DNA of 64,000 bases from an uncultured Pseudomonadales bacterium (GTDB lineage: Bacteria > Pseudomonadota > Gammaproteobacteria > Pseudomonadales > Azotimanducaceae): the NCBI GenBank assembly GCA_951813515.1, contig OX638346.1:2721617-2785616 (forward strand), written 5' to 3'. Within the stretch, counting starts at the first letter, position 1; each line of letters opens with the position of its first letter. A program made the position numbers and the translations under genes. Positions 26,340-35,257 of this stretch are shown one piece after another. The notes under the pieces are model-generated. The model did not search any database and had not been told where the DNA came from. It was given only the letters and a program-made list of their open reading frames with translations.

Positions 26340-26410
26340 TCAGGTAGGCATGGGCTTTTCGCGAAGTTGTAGGCCGTGGTCGGTCGCCCACTGATCCAGC
26401 CGAGCTTTGG
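26340..26410 (-). pseudogene. C-terminal remnant of a RAYT transposase
   Basis: On the minus strand these bases encode ARLDQWATDHGLQLREKPMPT and a TGA stop, matching the last residues of the intact transposase at 26688-27620 nearly exactly. The remnant ends where the next GTTAGGCCTGGGACACACGA word begins (26411). It is the trace of an earlier element copy. Confidence 0.8.
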
Positions 26411-26661
26411 GTTAGGCCTGGGACACACGAGTTTTTGATCGCACGGAGTGGCGGAGATTTCGCAAAGGGTTTGTGGTGAAACGCCCACGCGGGCGGTGGC
26501 GGATTGCGCATCCGGTCCGGGTGCAGCGCGGGATCGCTGGAGTGTGCTCTGGGCTGTTGGGGAGGAAATCCCAGTGGGGGCGGCCGAGAGCGGCGCACAC
26601 AGGCGGACGGCGAGGCTACTTGGGCAGCGGGTCAGGCGGGGAGCCGGTTTTTTGTCGTCTC

Positions 26662-26683
26662 CGGGTGCGCGGGAGCGCGCCCG
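26662..26683 (-). terminator. GC hairpin with GGAG loop behind RAYT gene 2
   Basis: CGGGTGCGCG-GGAG-CGCGCCCG, with one bulged base, lies four bases beyond the stop codon. Position and loop match the hairpin behind RAYT gene 1. Confidence 0.5.
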
Positions 26684-26687
26684 AACC

Positions 26688-27620
26688 TCAGGTAGGCATG
26701 GGCTTTTCGCGAAGTTGCAGGCCGCGGTCGGCCGCCCACTGATCCAATCGAGATTTCGGGCCGTAGGCGCGCTGGCGCTTCGCCAAAGACGCCACCCCGG
26801 CGATCCACCGAGCCTCGCGGTCCGGCGCAGCCTCGGCCTCGATGACCGCCTGCAGACGTGCGATGTAGGCTGCGAGCGTCATGCCGAGACGTGGCGGCTG
26901 GCCGGCGTCAGCCGTCTTCTGCGTGCGGCATCGTGTTAGGCCGGATGACATCGGTCGCAGGAAATCCTCCAGCGCCTTCGAGCTGTTCTCCAACAGCCGC
27001 GCGCTGATCGACGCGTGATGGCACTGCGCGAGTCGCCGCGCCAGCTTGGCCCGGATTGGGTTCAGGTCCACGTAGGCCATCGCCGCCAGCACGGCCTCCT
27101 CGGTCAGCAGCGCGCCGGAATAGAACCGCTGCTCAAAAAAGTGGCCTTTGCAGCCATCCTCCTCGTTAGCGCGCCGCGCGATCGGTTGTTTCAGGTGCTT
27201 CATGAAGCACGAGAGCGACCCCAGCGTCTGTCGCGCCCTAGTCAGCCGGCCCGGATCGCCCAGCAGGAGCTCCCGAGCCTCTGCCTTGCGCTCTTCTACG
27301 ACCACGCCCCGCTCTTTCGGCGGAAACGCCTCTACCCAGCGCGCCGCCACCTCCTCGGGGCTCCAACTCTCACACGCTTTTGGGTCGTAGTGCACCACTA
27401 GGTGGAAGTGGTTGCTCATCACGGCGTAGGCGTCAATCTCCACGGCGAAGCAGCGAGCCAGCGCCAGCATTCGATCCACCAGCCAACGCTTGCGGTGCGA
27501 ATAGTCCTTGCCTGTGCGCTTGTCCTGCCCACACAGCCACGCGCGGCGCACGCAACTCGACACAACGTGGTAGCTGAGCGCTATGGCGTCGTCGACCAGT
27601 TTATATCGGGGCGTTGCCAT
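26688..27620 (-). CDS. REP-associated tyrosine transposase (RAYT, Y1/HUH)
   Basis: A 310-residue paralogue of the protein at 16538-17464. The HUH motif SNHFHLVVHYDPKA and the AMAYVDLNPIRAKLARR region are intact, as is the RAWLCGQDKRTGKDYSHRK N-terminus. ATG at 27620 is the equivalent of the start in copy 1. The reading frame is open for a further 95 codons upstream, but that part lies in the flanking repeat and is not conserved with copy 1. No transposition immunity or accessory gene accompanies it. Confidence 0.88.
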   Translation of the reverse strand: MATPRYKLVDDAIALSYHVVSSCVRRAWLCGQDKRTGKDYSHRKRWLVDRMLALARCFAVEIDAYAVMSNHFHLVVHYDPKACESWSPEEVAARWVEAFPPKERGVVVEERKAEARELLLGDPGRLTRARQTLGSLSCFMKHLKQPIARRANEEDGCKGHFFEQRFYSGALLTEEAVLAAMAYVDLNPIRAKLARRLAQCHHASISARLLENSSKALEDFLRPMSSGLTRCRTQKTADAGQPPRLGMTLAAYIARLQAVIEAEAAPDREARWIAGVASLAKRQRAYGPKSRLDQWAADRGLQLREKPMPT

Positions 27621-27924
27621 GGCCGAAGTGTGTCCCACCTCCGGACCTTGGGCGACAGGACATCGCCTCATTTCGTGTGCGACATCCCGAAACCTGCACC
27701 AAATACAGGGGCCACGAGTCAGGTGCGAAATATCGACGGACGCGTGCGATACAAATCTCGTGTGTCCAGTTTTCAGTTTGTCGTTCGGCAGCCCCTCGCC
27801 TCGGCCGGAACTCATCGGCTGCATCCGCGTCGACGGTGCGCGAAAGCTGGGTCGGAGGACCTGCTCGGACTCAAGTGGACCAGGAGCGAATCCGTGGCGC
27901 CGCACGTGGCGTGATCGCGAGCCG

Positions 27925-28875
27925 CTAGTTTGGCAACGACTGCGCGAGAAAATCCAGCATGAGGTCGACGCAGACCCGGGGCTCTTCGAGCTGCAGAAAG
28001 TGGGTCGTCTCCGGCACGAAGTCGTAGTCGAGGATCAGCATTTCGCGCAGGTCCACGGTCGGCATGAAGGAGAACGGCACGGCGGGATCGGCGCCGATGG
28101 CCTTCGTCGGACAGGGCAGTCTGTCGATCTCTACGGTCGTCGCCCAGCGCAATCCCTGCTCGTAGATCTTCGCTTCGTGGTTTCGCGGACAGCGCAGCTC
28201 GTATCCGGTCCTGCCGGGGATCGGGCGGAGCGTCGTTTGCGCGATGAGATCTGCCGCTCCGGGGACCAGCCGTTCGAACGCGGGAGCGTTACGGATGCGC
28301 TCGGCGAACGCTTCTTCGGTATTGAATGTTTCCCTTCGGCGCCGGGTGCTCTTGGCCAATTGGCTCATGATCGTCCTGAGGGTTGCGAGGTGTTGCGGCG
28401 CGCACCCGGGGGGACAGATGAACGGATCGAACAAGACCAGGGCCGTGAACCCGTGGCTTCTGGCCGCGCGGAGCACCGCAACCTGTGCCGACATCGAATG
28501 GAACACGCCGATCTTCGGTTTGGTCCCGAAGTGCCGGTCAATCGCCTGAACAACCCGCGCGTTGTCCCTGGCGAACGTCGGGATGTCGTGCCCCGCGAGA
28601 TCGCCGACGGGATTCCACCCGTGGTTCCGGAAGTCGTAGAGGATGAGATCGAACCGGTCGGTGAGCAGCGACCAGAACGGGAAGTACGTATCGGCCGACA
28701 ACCCGTTGGCATGACTGAGAACCAGCCGCGTTCCCTGCGGATTGCCATGCCGTCTGAGAGTGACGGGCGTACCGTCGTCCATCGTGACTTCGACGATCGC
28801 AAGAGGTTCCGGTACCTTCCAGCGCGCGGACCCGTCGACACCGGCACCCGTGGAGGATGGGCGGCTGGATGTCAT
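27925..28875 (-). CDS. Alpha/beta hydrolase family protein
   Basis: A 316-residue hydrolase. RLVLSHANGLSADTYFPFWS contains the oxyanion turn, GVFHSMSAQVAVLRAA the nucleophile elbow (Ser in HSMSA, a G-x-S-x-A variant), and VPETTHFLQLEEPRVCV the His. Similar proteins hydrolyse small esters or amides; the substrate is unknown. ATG at 28875, 13 bp after the decarboxylase stop, is chosen because the open frame upstream overlaps that gene. The two genes are probably co-transcribed. Confidence 0.75.
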   Translation of the reverse strand: MTSSRPSSTGAGVDGSARWKVPEPLAIVEVTMDDGTPVTLRRHGNPQGTRLVLSHANGLSADTYFPFWSLLTDRFDLILYDFRNHGWNPVGDLAGHDIPTFARDNARVVQAIDRHFGTKPKIGVFHSMSAQVAVLRAARSHGFTALVLFDPFICPPGCAPQHLATLRTIMSQLAKSTRRRRETFNTEEAFAERIRNAPAFERLVPGAADLIAQTTLRPIPGRTGYELRCPRNHEAKIYEQGLRWATTVEIDRLPCPTKAIGADPAVPFSFMPTVDLREMLILDYDFVPETTHFLQLEEPRVCVDLMLDFLAQSLPN

Positions 28876-28888
28876 CCTGCCCGAGGCG

Positions 28889-30304
28889 CTATTCGCCGTC
28901 GGCGAGGGAGGCGCATGCCTCGGTTCCGTACCGCTCGATGGACTCCAGGGTGTCGCGCACGTCGTCCCAGTTCGTGTTGTGGTTGATGATGCACAGCCGC
29001 AGGGAAAACCTGCCCTTGAGAAGGGTGGACGAGAGGAATCCCTGGTCCTCCCAGAAAATGCGCGCGAGCACTGTCCTGTTGACCTCATCCAGGGTCTCTT
29101 CGCCCAAGTCGATGCGGCCAGGCTTGACGCGCAGGCACACGATGCTCAGAGACACGGGCGTCAGCAGCTCCAGCATCTCGCTTTCGAGAACGTATGCTTC
29201 CGCCCGGGCAGCGAGGTCCATCCCCTTCGACACGGCGCGCCGGAACGCGGCCATGCCGAAAGTCTGGACCGACATCCACACCTTCAACGCCCGGAAAGAA
29301 CGGCTCAGTTGCGAGCCGCGGTCGGCGATGTTCGGATGATTCTTGCCCCAGACGGTGTCCTGCAGAATGTCGTGCCCCACGCGGAATGCGTTTTCGAGCG
29401 TGCGCGAATCCCTTACCAGGAGACAACCCGCCTCGTATGGCTGGAAGAACCACTTGTGCGCGTCCAACCCGATCGAATCGGCGCGCTCGATGCCGTGCAG
29501 CAGTTTCCTGCCTTCCTCGGTCACGGCTGCGAAACCGCCGTAGGCGGCGTCCACGTGCAGCCAGATCTTTTCTGCCGCGCAGAAGTCCGCCATCGCTTCG
29601 AGCGGATCGATGGCACCGGTGCTGGCAGTGCCGGCGTTCGCGCACACGGTAATCGGACTGAACCCCGCGTCGCGATCCTCGCGCACTACTTGCGCCAGCG
29701 CCTCCATATCAAGACGGAACCGGTCGTCGGAGGGGATCATGCGGATGCCCTCCGGTCGAATGCCTATGATCCTGGCGGCGCGGACATGCGCGCTGTGGCT
29801 CTGATCGCTCATATACACGGTCGCTCGCTCCGGATGCCCGGCCGCTTCGCGCGCTGCGACGAAGGCATCGAGGCTCGCTGCCGAGCCTCCGCTCGTGAAC
29901 AACCCGCCCGCACCGTCGGGATAGCCGAGCCAGCGCCGCAACCAGTCGATGACGACTAGTTCCAGCGCACTGGGACCGCTCGCTACCAGCCAGGTGCACG
30001 CATTGACGTTGTAGCCGGCGGCCATGAAGTCGGCCAGTACGCCGGGCCAGGTTGGTGACGACGGGATGAAACCGAAGAAGCGTGCGTGGTCCAGCCGCGC
30101 CGCGAACGGGAGCACGGCTTTCGCTGCCTGTTCAAGCACTTCCGCTGCTGGCCGACCGTTCTCCGGCGGGTCGCCTGCCAACTGGTTTTGGAGTGCTTGC
30201 TGGAAGTCGCCGTCCCAGGCCTTTTCTTCCGACAGGCCTTCGGTACGCTCGATCAGGAGTTCGGCCGCCCTCTGTGCGAGAGCGAGCATCTGCTCGGGTG
30301 TCAT
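28889..30304 (-). CDS. Group II PLP-dependent amino acid decarboxylase
   Basis: A 471-residue decarboxylase of the aromatic-amino-acid/glutamate decarboxylase family. The PLP lysine is in SIGLDAHKWFFQPYEAGCLL; WLHVDAAYGGFAAV holds the pyridine-ring Asp and YMSDQSHSAHVRAARIIGI the stacking His. The sequence leans towards the aromatic L-amino-acid (Dopa/Trp/Tyr) decarboxylase branch, but specificity is not certain. ATG at 30304 gives the usual family length; a start 38 codons upstream is possible. It heads a two-gene unit with an alpha/beta hydrolase. Confidence 0.85.
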   Translation of the reverse strand: MTPEQMLALAQRAAELLIERTEGLSEEKAWDGDFQQALQNQLAGDPPENGRPAAEVLEQAAKAVLPFAARLDHARFFGFIPSSPTWPGVLADFMAAGYNVNACTWLVASGPSALELVVIDWLRRWLGYPDGAGGLFTSGGSAASLDAFVAAREAAGHPERATVYMSDQSHSAHVRAARIIGIRPEGIRMIPSDDRFRLDMEALAQVVREDRDAGFSPITVCANAGTASTGAIDPLEAMADFCAAEKIWLHVDAAYGGFAAVTEEGRKLLHGIERADSIGLDAHKWFFQPYEAGCLLVRDSRTLENAFRVGHDILQDTVWGKNHPNIADRGSQLSRSFRALKVWMSVQTFGMAAFRRAVSKGMDLAARAEAYVLESEMLELLTPVSLSIVCLRVKPGRIDLGEETLDEVNRTVLARIFWEDQGFLSSTLLKGRFSLRLCIINHNTNWDDVRDTLESIERYGTEACASLADGE

Positions 30305-30485
30305 GAGCAACTCGCGGTGAGCCCCGGCGCGGGATGCGCTGTCCTGGTCTGAGAATTCTTGCTCGGGCCCCAAACCGCCCGTTGAGTGCGGCACGGATGT
30401 CCTCCGCCGATTTGACATGCCTGACTTACCGTAGCAGCGATTTGCCGTCAGGGATAGCTGGAACCACCGGCTGCGCCGGGGTCGG

Positions 30486-31136
30486 TCACGATACCGGAGC
30501 GAAGGTGATGAGCGGCAGCAGCGCTTGGGCGATGGACATCACGTGGCTGAACACCGGTACGCCCAGGACGCCCAGCAGGATCAGGCCCAGGAGTGCGTAC
30601 ACGCCGTAGCGGGCGTTGTAATACCGGTAGGATTCGGCGGCGGCGCGCGGGAGGAAATGCGGCAGGATGTAGTGGCCGTCCAGCGGGCCGATGGGGATCA
30701 GGTTGAACACCATCAACAGGAGGTTGACCCTCACCAGGAGGGATACGAAGGTCTCGGTTCCCGGGTTGAATGCGGCGTCGACTCCCGCGCCGCGGAGCAG
30801 CAGGAACACGTTCCATGCGACCAGCGCGAGCAGCAGGTTCATGCCGGGCCCTGCCGCTGCAACCCACAGGTCGGCGCGCCTGGAACGGAAGTTGCGCGGG
30901 TCCGTGGGCACCGGTTTCGCATAGCCGAACCCCACCATGATCACCATCAGCAGACCCACGACATCGATGTGGGCGACGGGATTCAATGTCAGCCGGCCCG
31001 CGCGTTCCGCCGTGTCGTCGCCGTACAGCTTGGCGACGAACGCATGGCCGAACTCGTGGAACGACAGCGAAGCGACGAGTGCCGCGACCACTAGCGCGAA
31101 CAGCAGTATTTCACCGCGATAGACGAGTCCGATCAT
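30486..31136 (-). CDS. Site-2 protease family metalloprotease (M50)
   Basis: A 216-residue polytopic membrane protease. The zinc motif is SLSFHEFGHAFVAKLYGDD near residue 22 and the third ligand is in the FNLIPIGPLDGHYILPHF segment near residue 145; LTLNPVAHIDVVGLL is the conserved loop. It belongs to the compact S2P group without PDZ or CBS domains. ATG at 31136 overlaps the rhomboid stop by 4 bp (ATGA), so the two intramembrane proteases are made together. Likely substrates are membrane-anchored regulators, none of which is identifiable here. Confidence 0.88.
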   Translation of the reverse strand: MIGLVYRGEILLFALVVAALVASLSFHEFGHAFVAKLYGDDTAERAGRLTLNPVAHIDVVGLLMVIMVGFGYAKPVPTDPRNFRSRRADLWVAAAGPGMNLLLALVAWNVFLLLRGAGVDAAFNPGTETFVSLLVRVNLLLMVFNLIPIGPLDGHYILPHFLPRAAAESYRYYNARYGVYALLGLILLGVLGVPVFSHVMSIAQALLPLITFAPVS

Positions 31137-31711
31137 GTGTCCGAGCCGGTGGTCCGTGTACGGGTGCTTTGACCCACGAACAGCCGCGCTGTTGCGCCGC
31201 CGGCGATCAGTCCGAACAGGTGCGCTTCCCACGAGATGCCGCCGCCCTGGGGCACGATGCCCCAGATCGTGCCGCCGTAGAGGAGGAGGACGACGAGCGA
31301 TGCAAAGAGGGAGGTGAGCGCCCGCTCGTACAGTCCGCGCACGACGAGGAAACCGACGAGGCCGAACACCAGGCCGCTGGCCCCCACGTGAACGGCTTCG
31401 CGGCCGAGCAGCCAGACGCTGAGACCGCCGACCACGATGATCCACGCGACCGTGACCAGGTAGTACCGCGCTCCGCGGACCAGCACGATGGCGGCGAGGG
31501 GGATCAGCGACAGCGTGTTTGCGACGAGGTGCCATAGCGACCCGTGCACGAAAGGCATGCCGATGACGCCGGGCAGGCCGTCCACGCGCCGCGGCGTCAG
31601 CGCCAGGAAGTAGAACGCGCTTGGATCGGCGAAGGCGTACAGCGATACCGCCCAGACAAGACCCAGACCGCCGAACAGCACGGCTGCGCGTTGGGCGAGG
31701 ACGGACTTCAT
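31133..31711 (-). CDS. Rhomboid family intramembrane serine protease
   Basis: A 192-residue membrane protease with about six hydrophobic segments. The catalytic Ser is in HVGASGLVFGLVGFLVVRGL near residue 111 and the catalytic His in SWEAHLFGLIAGG near residue 165; the L1 loop FVHGSLWHLVANTLSL carries the conserved His/Asn. The coupled site-2 protease gene downstream suggests sequential cleavage of a shared substrate, as in regulated intramembrane proteolysis; this is inference. Confidence 0.88.
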   Translation of the reverse strand: MKSVLAQRAAVLFGGLGLVWAVSLYAFADPSAFYFLALTPRRVDGLPGVIGMPFVHGSLWHLVANTLSLIPLAAIVLVRGARYYLVTVAWIIVVGGLSVWLLGREAVHVGASGLVFGLVGFLVVRGLYERALTSLFASLVVLLLYGGTIWGIVPQGGGISWEAHLFGLIAGGATARLFVGQSTRTRTTGSDT

Positions 31712-31828
31712 CGGGGAGGCTCCCGTTTCGGCGTGGCTGCGGGCGTGTCAATGGTACCCTCGTTTGCCGTTCGCGCTTGCCCATCTGGTGCCGTGTCGGG
31801 CCGGACCCCGCGATCAAGGCCGGATTCG

Positions 31829-32783
31829 TCAATCATCCGGATCCTGCCTGACGAAGGCCACGCGGCCGAGATCGAATACGCCCTTGCCGTTGTAGCGGAC
31901 CTCCCATCGAAACGCGTTCCCCGACAGTTCCGTCGGCAGCGCAACGCTGGCGGTGAACTCCGTTGCCGAGGGATCGAGCGGCGCGCGAAAAATCTCCCGC
32001 GTGCCGCGGAACGTGCTGTTGTAGATGGCGAGGCGGGTTTCGGCATTGGCCGTGTCCACGCCTGCCGCCCGGTAGGAGATGGAAAGCCGATGCGCGCCGC
32101 TGCCGATGATGGCGTTGTTGGTCTGGGCGCGGGCGCGCACCGTCGCGCCTTCGGCGTGCGCGTCGAGCCGTATGTCGAGGTCCATCAGCTTGCCCGGCGG
32201 GCCCTTCCCGGGCGATTCGATGCCAGCCGTTGTCGGGCCCCCGCTCGTCATGCCCGGTCGTTCCCGGCAGCGCGCCACCCGCCGCTGTGTACTCCAGGAT
32301 GGGCGAAGCGATGGCGGATTGCCGGAATCGGCCCAGGGAATCGCCCTGGGGAGTCCGCTCCTTGAAACAGAACCGCTCGCATGGCACCAGGTGGCTCATG
32401 TCGGCCCAGGCGTAGATTGTGGGACTGGTCCAGAAAGACGCCGCGAGTGCGATTGGAACCGTCGTCCACGGCCAGATTCGCGCCGGCCGGACGCTGGCTT
32501 CGGTACCGCCGCTGCCTGCGAACAGCCAGAAAACGGCTACCACGAAGAAAGCGAAGTACGTCCAGGCCATGAGCCGGGAATGGTCGAAGGCGACCAGCAG
32601 GAACAGCAACGGAGTCAACGTCGCCAGGACCGCCGCGCTGGTGTCGAGCCAGGCCGGCTGGAACAGCGATCGACCGAACCGGCGCATTGCGGCGGTCCAC
32701 AGCGCCGCGCAGAGCGCCGGTGGAACGGCGTACACCGCCGCGATGCCGAGGTACGCGCGCCAGTTCAGCAGCAGCGAGTCCGC
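31829..32783 (-). pseudogene. 3' part of interrupted membrane protein gene
   Basis: Directly after the amber codon at 32784-32786 the same frame continues with ADSLLLNWRAYLGIAAVYAV and several hydrophobic segments (LDTSAAVLATLTPLLFLLVA). Around 32195-32260 the protein-like reading appears to move to another frame, giving GKLMDLDIRLDAHAEGATVR to a stop at 31829. Either a one-base frameshift joins them, or a separate small protein of about 141 residues starts at ATG 32254. Function unknown. Confidence 0.55.
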
Positions 32784-33617
32784 CTATCGCCTCACTGCAT
32801 CCTGGATATCGACGAATGTCTCCCGAAGGATGTGTTCCTGGTTTCCGATGCGGTTCAGTTCGGCGATCGCCGCGGTGTTGTCATGCAACACCGCGGTCGT
32901 CATGGCTACGGCGAGCGGCAGGAGCAACGCGAAGCTCCCGCGACTCCGGCACGCCGCGATTGCGCGATGCAGGGCGGGGGATTGCGCTTCATGGTGCATG
33001 AGATCGCGCGCCACCTGGCAGGCGATGAGGAATCCGAGCGCCAGCCAGACGAACACCGTGCCCCAATAGGCGACGATGCCCGCGGCGACGACGACGCCCG
33101 AAAGCACGTACCGCCGGTACGCGAACGCCACGAGGGCCCCCAGTACGGCGAGTCCCGCCAGCCAGTCCAGGTAGCCGTTGTCATGGGCGCGCGTCGTCCA
33201 CATCGGGTTGACGAAGGCGAACGCGGCATACGCCAACGCCAAGCCGAGAAGGGCGCGGCTCTTGGTCCTGGCGGCGGCGAACACCATCAGGACGAAGGCG
33301 GCGGCCATCCAGAGAGACGTGCCGATGGCAGAAATCTGCGAGGCCAGGACAACCTGCATTTCCCTCGGCTCATGCCCGGCGAGGGCCTGGAACAGGGTTC
33401 CGACGAGACCCCGGCGGTGAAACCCTTCCGCATAGGTCATCAGCCAGCGATGCAGTCCGGCTACCGAGCGGAAAGCCGACGCCACCGAGGCGATGTGGGT
33501 TGCCCCGAACGCTGCAATGGCCCCGGCGCCAAGCGCGAGTCCCCACCATGCCGGTGCCTGCTGCTTGCCGGTCGGCGTTCCGTTTCCCCTTTGTCGCTCT
33601 CGGTGCTTGCTGGCCAT
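32784..33617 (-). pseudogene. 5' part of membrane protein gene ending at an in-frame TAG
   Basis: A 277-residue polytopic membrane protein segment from ATG 33617, with HRWLMTYAEGFHRRGLVGTL near residue 50 and six or more hydrophobic helices. It ends TFVDIQDAVRR at TAG (32784-32786); beyond the stop the same frame remains open and hydrophobic for about 170 codons. A TAC/TAT-to-TAG change is the simplest explanation, so the pair 32784-33617 and 31829-32783 is probably one broken gene, or is read through. The family was not recognised; it may belong to the GT-C-like membrane proteins. Confidence 0.6.
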
Positions 33618-33768
33618 CCGGCGCTTTCCGGCTCGCTTCGGCGAGCATACCGCGCGGCGGGGTCGGGGACTTGGCGGGACCGTGGATTCTCCTGCGTCCG
33701 CGGGATGCACGCTATGATCGACCTCGAACGGGGTCCATGGAGTCGGACCCGCTGACCGAGTTGCCCGC

Positions 33769-35166
33769 ATGGATCGACGCACGCTCCTGACCACCACGGC
33801 CACAGCCGCCTTGCTTGCCCCGGGGTTCGCGGTTCGAACCGCTCCGAAACAGCGGGTCGTCAAGGACTACTCGGGACTCGACGCCGTTCCCGTCGCGCTT
33901 GAACGGCGACCGATCACCACGGAGGACGTGAGCGACGCGGTCGGTGGCTGGTCCGGTGCGGTATCCATCGGCGGCGGCCGCTACAGCATGGGAGGCCAGA
34001 TCGCCGCCCCGGACTCGCTGCATCTGGACATGCGCGGCATGAACCGCGTCCTGTCGCTTGACCCGGCGAGACGCGTCGTGCGCGTGCAGGCCGGTATCTC
34101 CTGGCGCGATCTCCTGGACGCGATCGATCCGCACGAGCTGTCGGTCGGCATCATGCAGAGCTACAGCAACTTCACGGTGGGTGGGTCGGTCTCGGTCAAC
34201 TGCCACGGCCGCTACGTCGGCAGGGGGCCGCTGGTGAACTCCGTGCGCGCGGTGCAGGTGGTGCGCGCCGACGGTCGGGTCCTGGAGTTGAAGCCGGATT
34301 CACCGATCTTTCGGGGCCTGTTCGGCGGCTATGGCGGGCTCGGCGTGGTGACCGAGGTCGAACTCGATCTCGAGGACAACACGCGAATCCGCCGTGTGGT
34401 CGAGCAGGTCGAACTCGATGGCTACCCGGATCACTTTGCGAGCAGGATCGCGCAGGAGGCGCGCGTCGTGCTGCACAACGCGGATCTGAGGCCGCCGGGG
34501 TTCGACGAGCCGCGGCTGATCAGCTGGATCTCGACGGAACAGCCCGCGACGGTTCCGGAACGGTTGATTGCGCGCGACCGCGACTACAGCGACAACCAGA
34601 CCCTGCTCTGGATGGTGTCCGAACTGCCCGGCGGGAAGAGGCTGCGTCGCGGCATCGAGGACCGGGTGCTGGAACGGGAGTCCATCGTCTGGCGTAACTA
34701 CGAGGCCAGCCTCGACACGGACTCCCTGGAACCCAAGACCCGTCTCTTTTCCACCTACCTGCTGCAGGAGTACTTCATCCCTGTCGGCAATTTCCTGTCT
34801 TTCGCACGTACGCTGTCGGACGTGCTGCGCCGGCGGCGGGTCAACGCCCTGAACGTGTCGGTCCGCCACTCTCCCCGCGACTCGCGGTCACTCCTGACCT
34901 GGGCGCCGACGGATGTCTTCTCGTTCGTGCTCTACTACAAGCAGCGCGTCAGCGAACGCGCGAGTAGGGAAGCGGGCGTCTGGACGCGGGAGTTGATCGA
35001 TGCCGCGCTTGCCAACGGGGGCCGATACTACCTGCCGTATCGCCTCCACGCCGCCCGCTCGCAGTTCGAGCAGGCCTATCCCGAGATCCGGGATTTCGTG
35101 GCGCTGAAGTCCCGCGTGGACCCGCAGGGGAAGTTCCGCAACCTGCTCTGGGACAAGTACCTGTAG
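33769..35166 (+). CDS. FAD-linked oxidase (PCMH/BBE type), probable Tat export
   Basis: A 465-residue oxidoreductase of the FAD_binding_4 family. The N-terminus MDRRTLLTTTATAALLAPG has a twin-arginine and hydrophobic stretch, suggesting Tat export. The FAD-binding region includes WSGAVSIGGGRYSMGGQ, IMQSYSNFTVGGSVSVNCHG and the GLFGGYGGLGVVTEVELDL loop. The C-terminus (GRYYLPYRLHAARSQFEQAY) resembles sugar-lactone oxidases and DprE1-like enzymes. The substrate is unknown. It is divergent from the interrupted membrane protein gene. Confidence 0.8.
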   Translation: MDRRTLLTTTATAALLAPGFAVRTAPKQRVVKDYSGLDAVPVALERRPITTEDVSDAVGGWSGAVSIGGGRYSMGGQIAAPDSLHLDMRGMNRVLSLDPARRVVRVQAGISWRDLLDAIDPHELSVGIMQSYSNFTVGGSVSVNCHGRYVGRGPLVNSVRAVQVVRADGRVLELKPDSPIFRGLFGGYGGLGVVTEVELDLEDNTRIRRVVEQVELDGYPDHFASRIAQEARVVLHNADLRPPGFDEPRLISWISTEQPATVPERLIARDRDYSDNQTLLWMVSELPGGKRLRRGIEDRVLERESIVWRNYEASLDTDSLEPKTRLFSTYLLQEYFIPVGNFLSFARTLSDVLRRRRVNALNVSVRHSPRDSRSLLTWAPTDVFSFVLYYKQRVSERASREAGVWTRELIDAALANGGRYYLPYRLHAARSQFEQAYPEIRDFVALKSRVDPQGKFRNLLWDKYL

Positions 35167-35257
35167 CCGGACTTCCCGCACGACGCGGAATTCGAGCCGG
35201 TCGAGTCCCATACAGACTACAATCGCCCCGCGTACCCCGGACCAAAGGAGCATCGGC

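Larger units (their letters stand above)
26027..27773. mobile_element. RAYT element 2 with duplicated left end
   Basis: Three tandem GGTTAGGACTGGGA copies (26027-26070) lead into GGGACACACGAGTTCTTGAT, a 340-bp tract that is then repeated from 26413 to about 26750 with roughly 85 percent identity; the second copy continues into the transposase gene. The right end is CTCGTGTGTCCAGTTTT at 27757-27773, the inverse of the left word. The flank 27621-27924 holds no other gene. Tandem duplication of a transposase end suggests repeated one-ended insertion. Confidence 0.65.
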
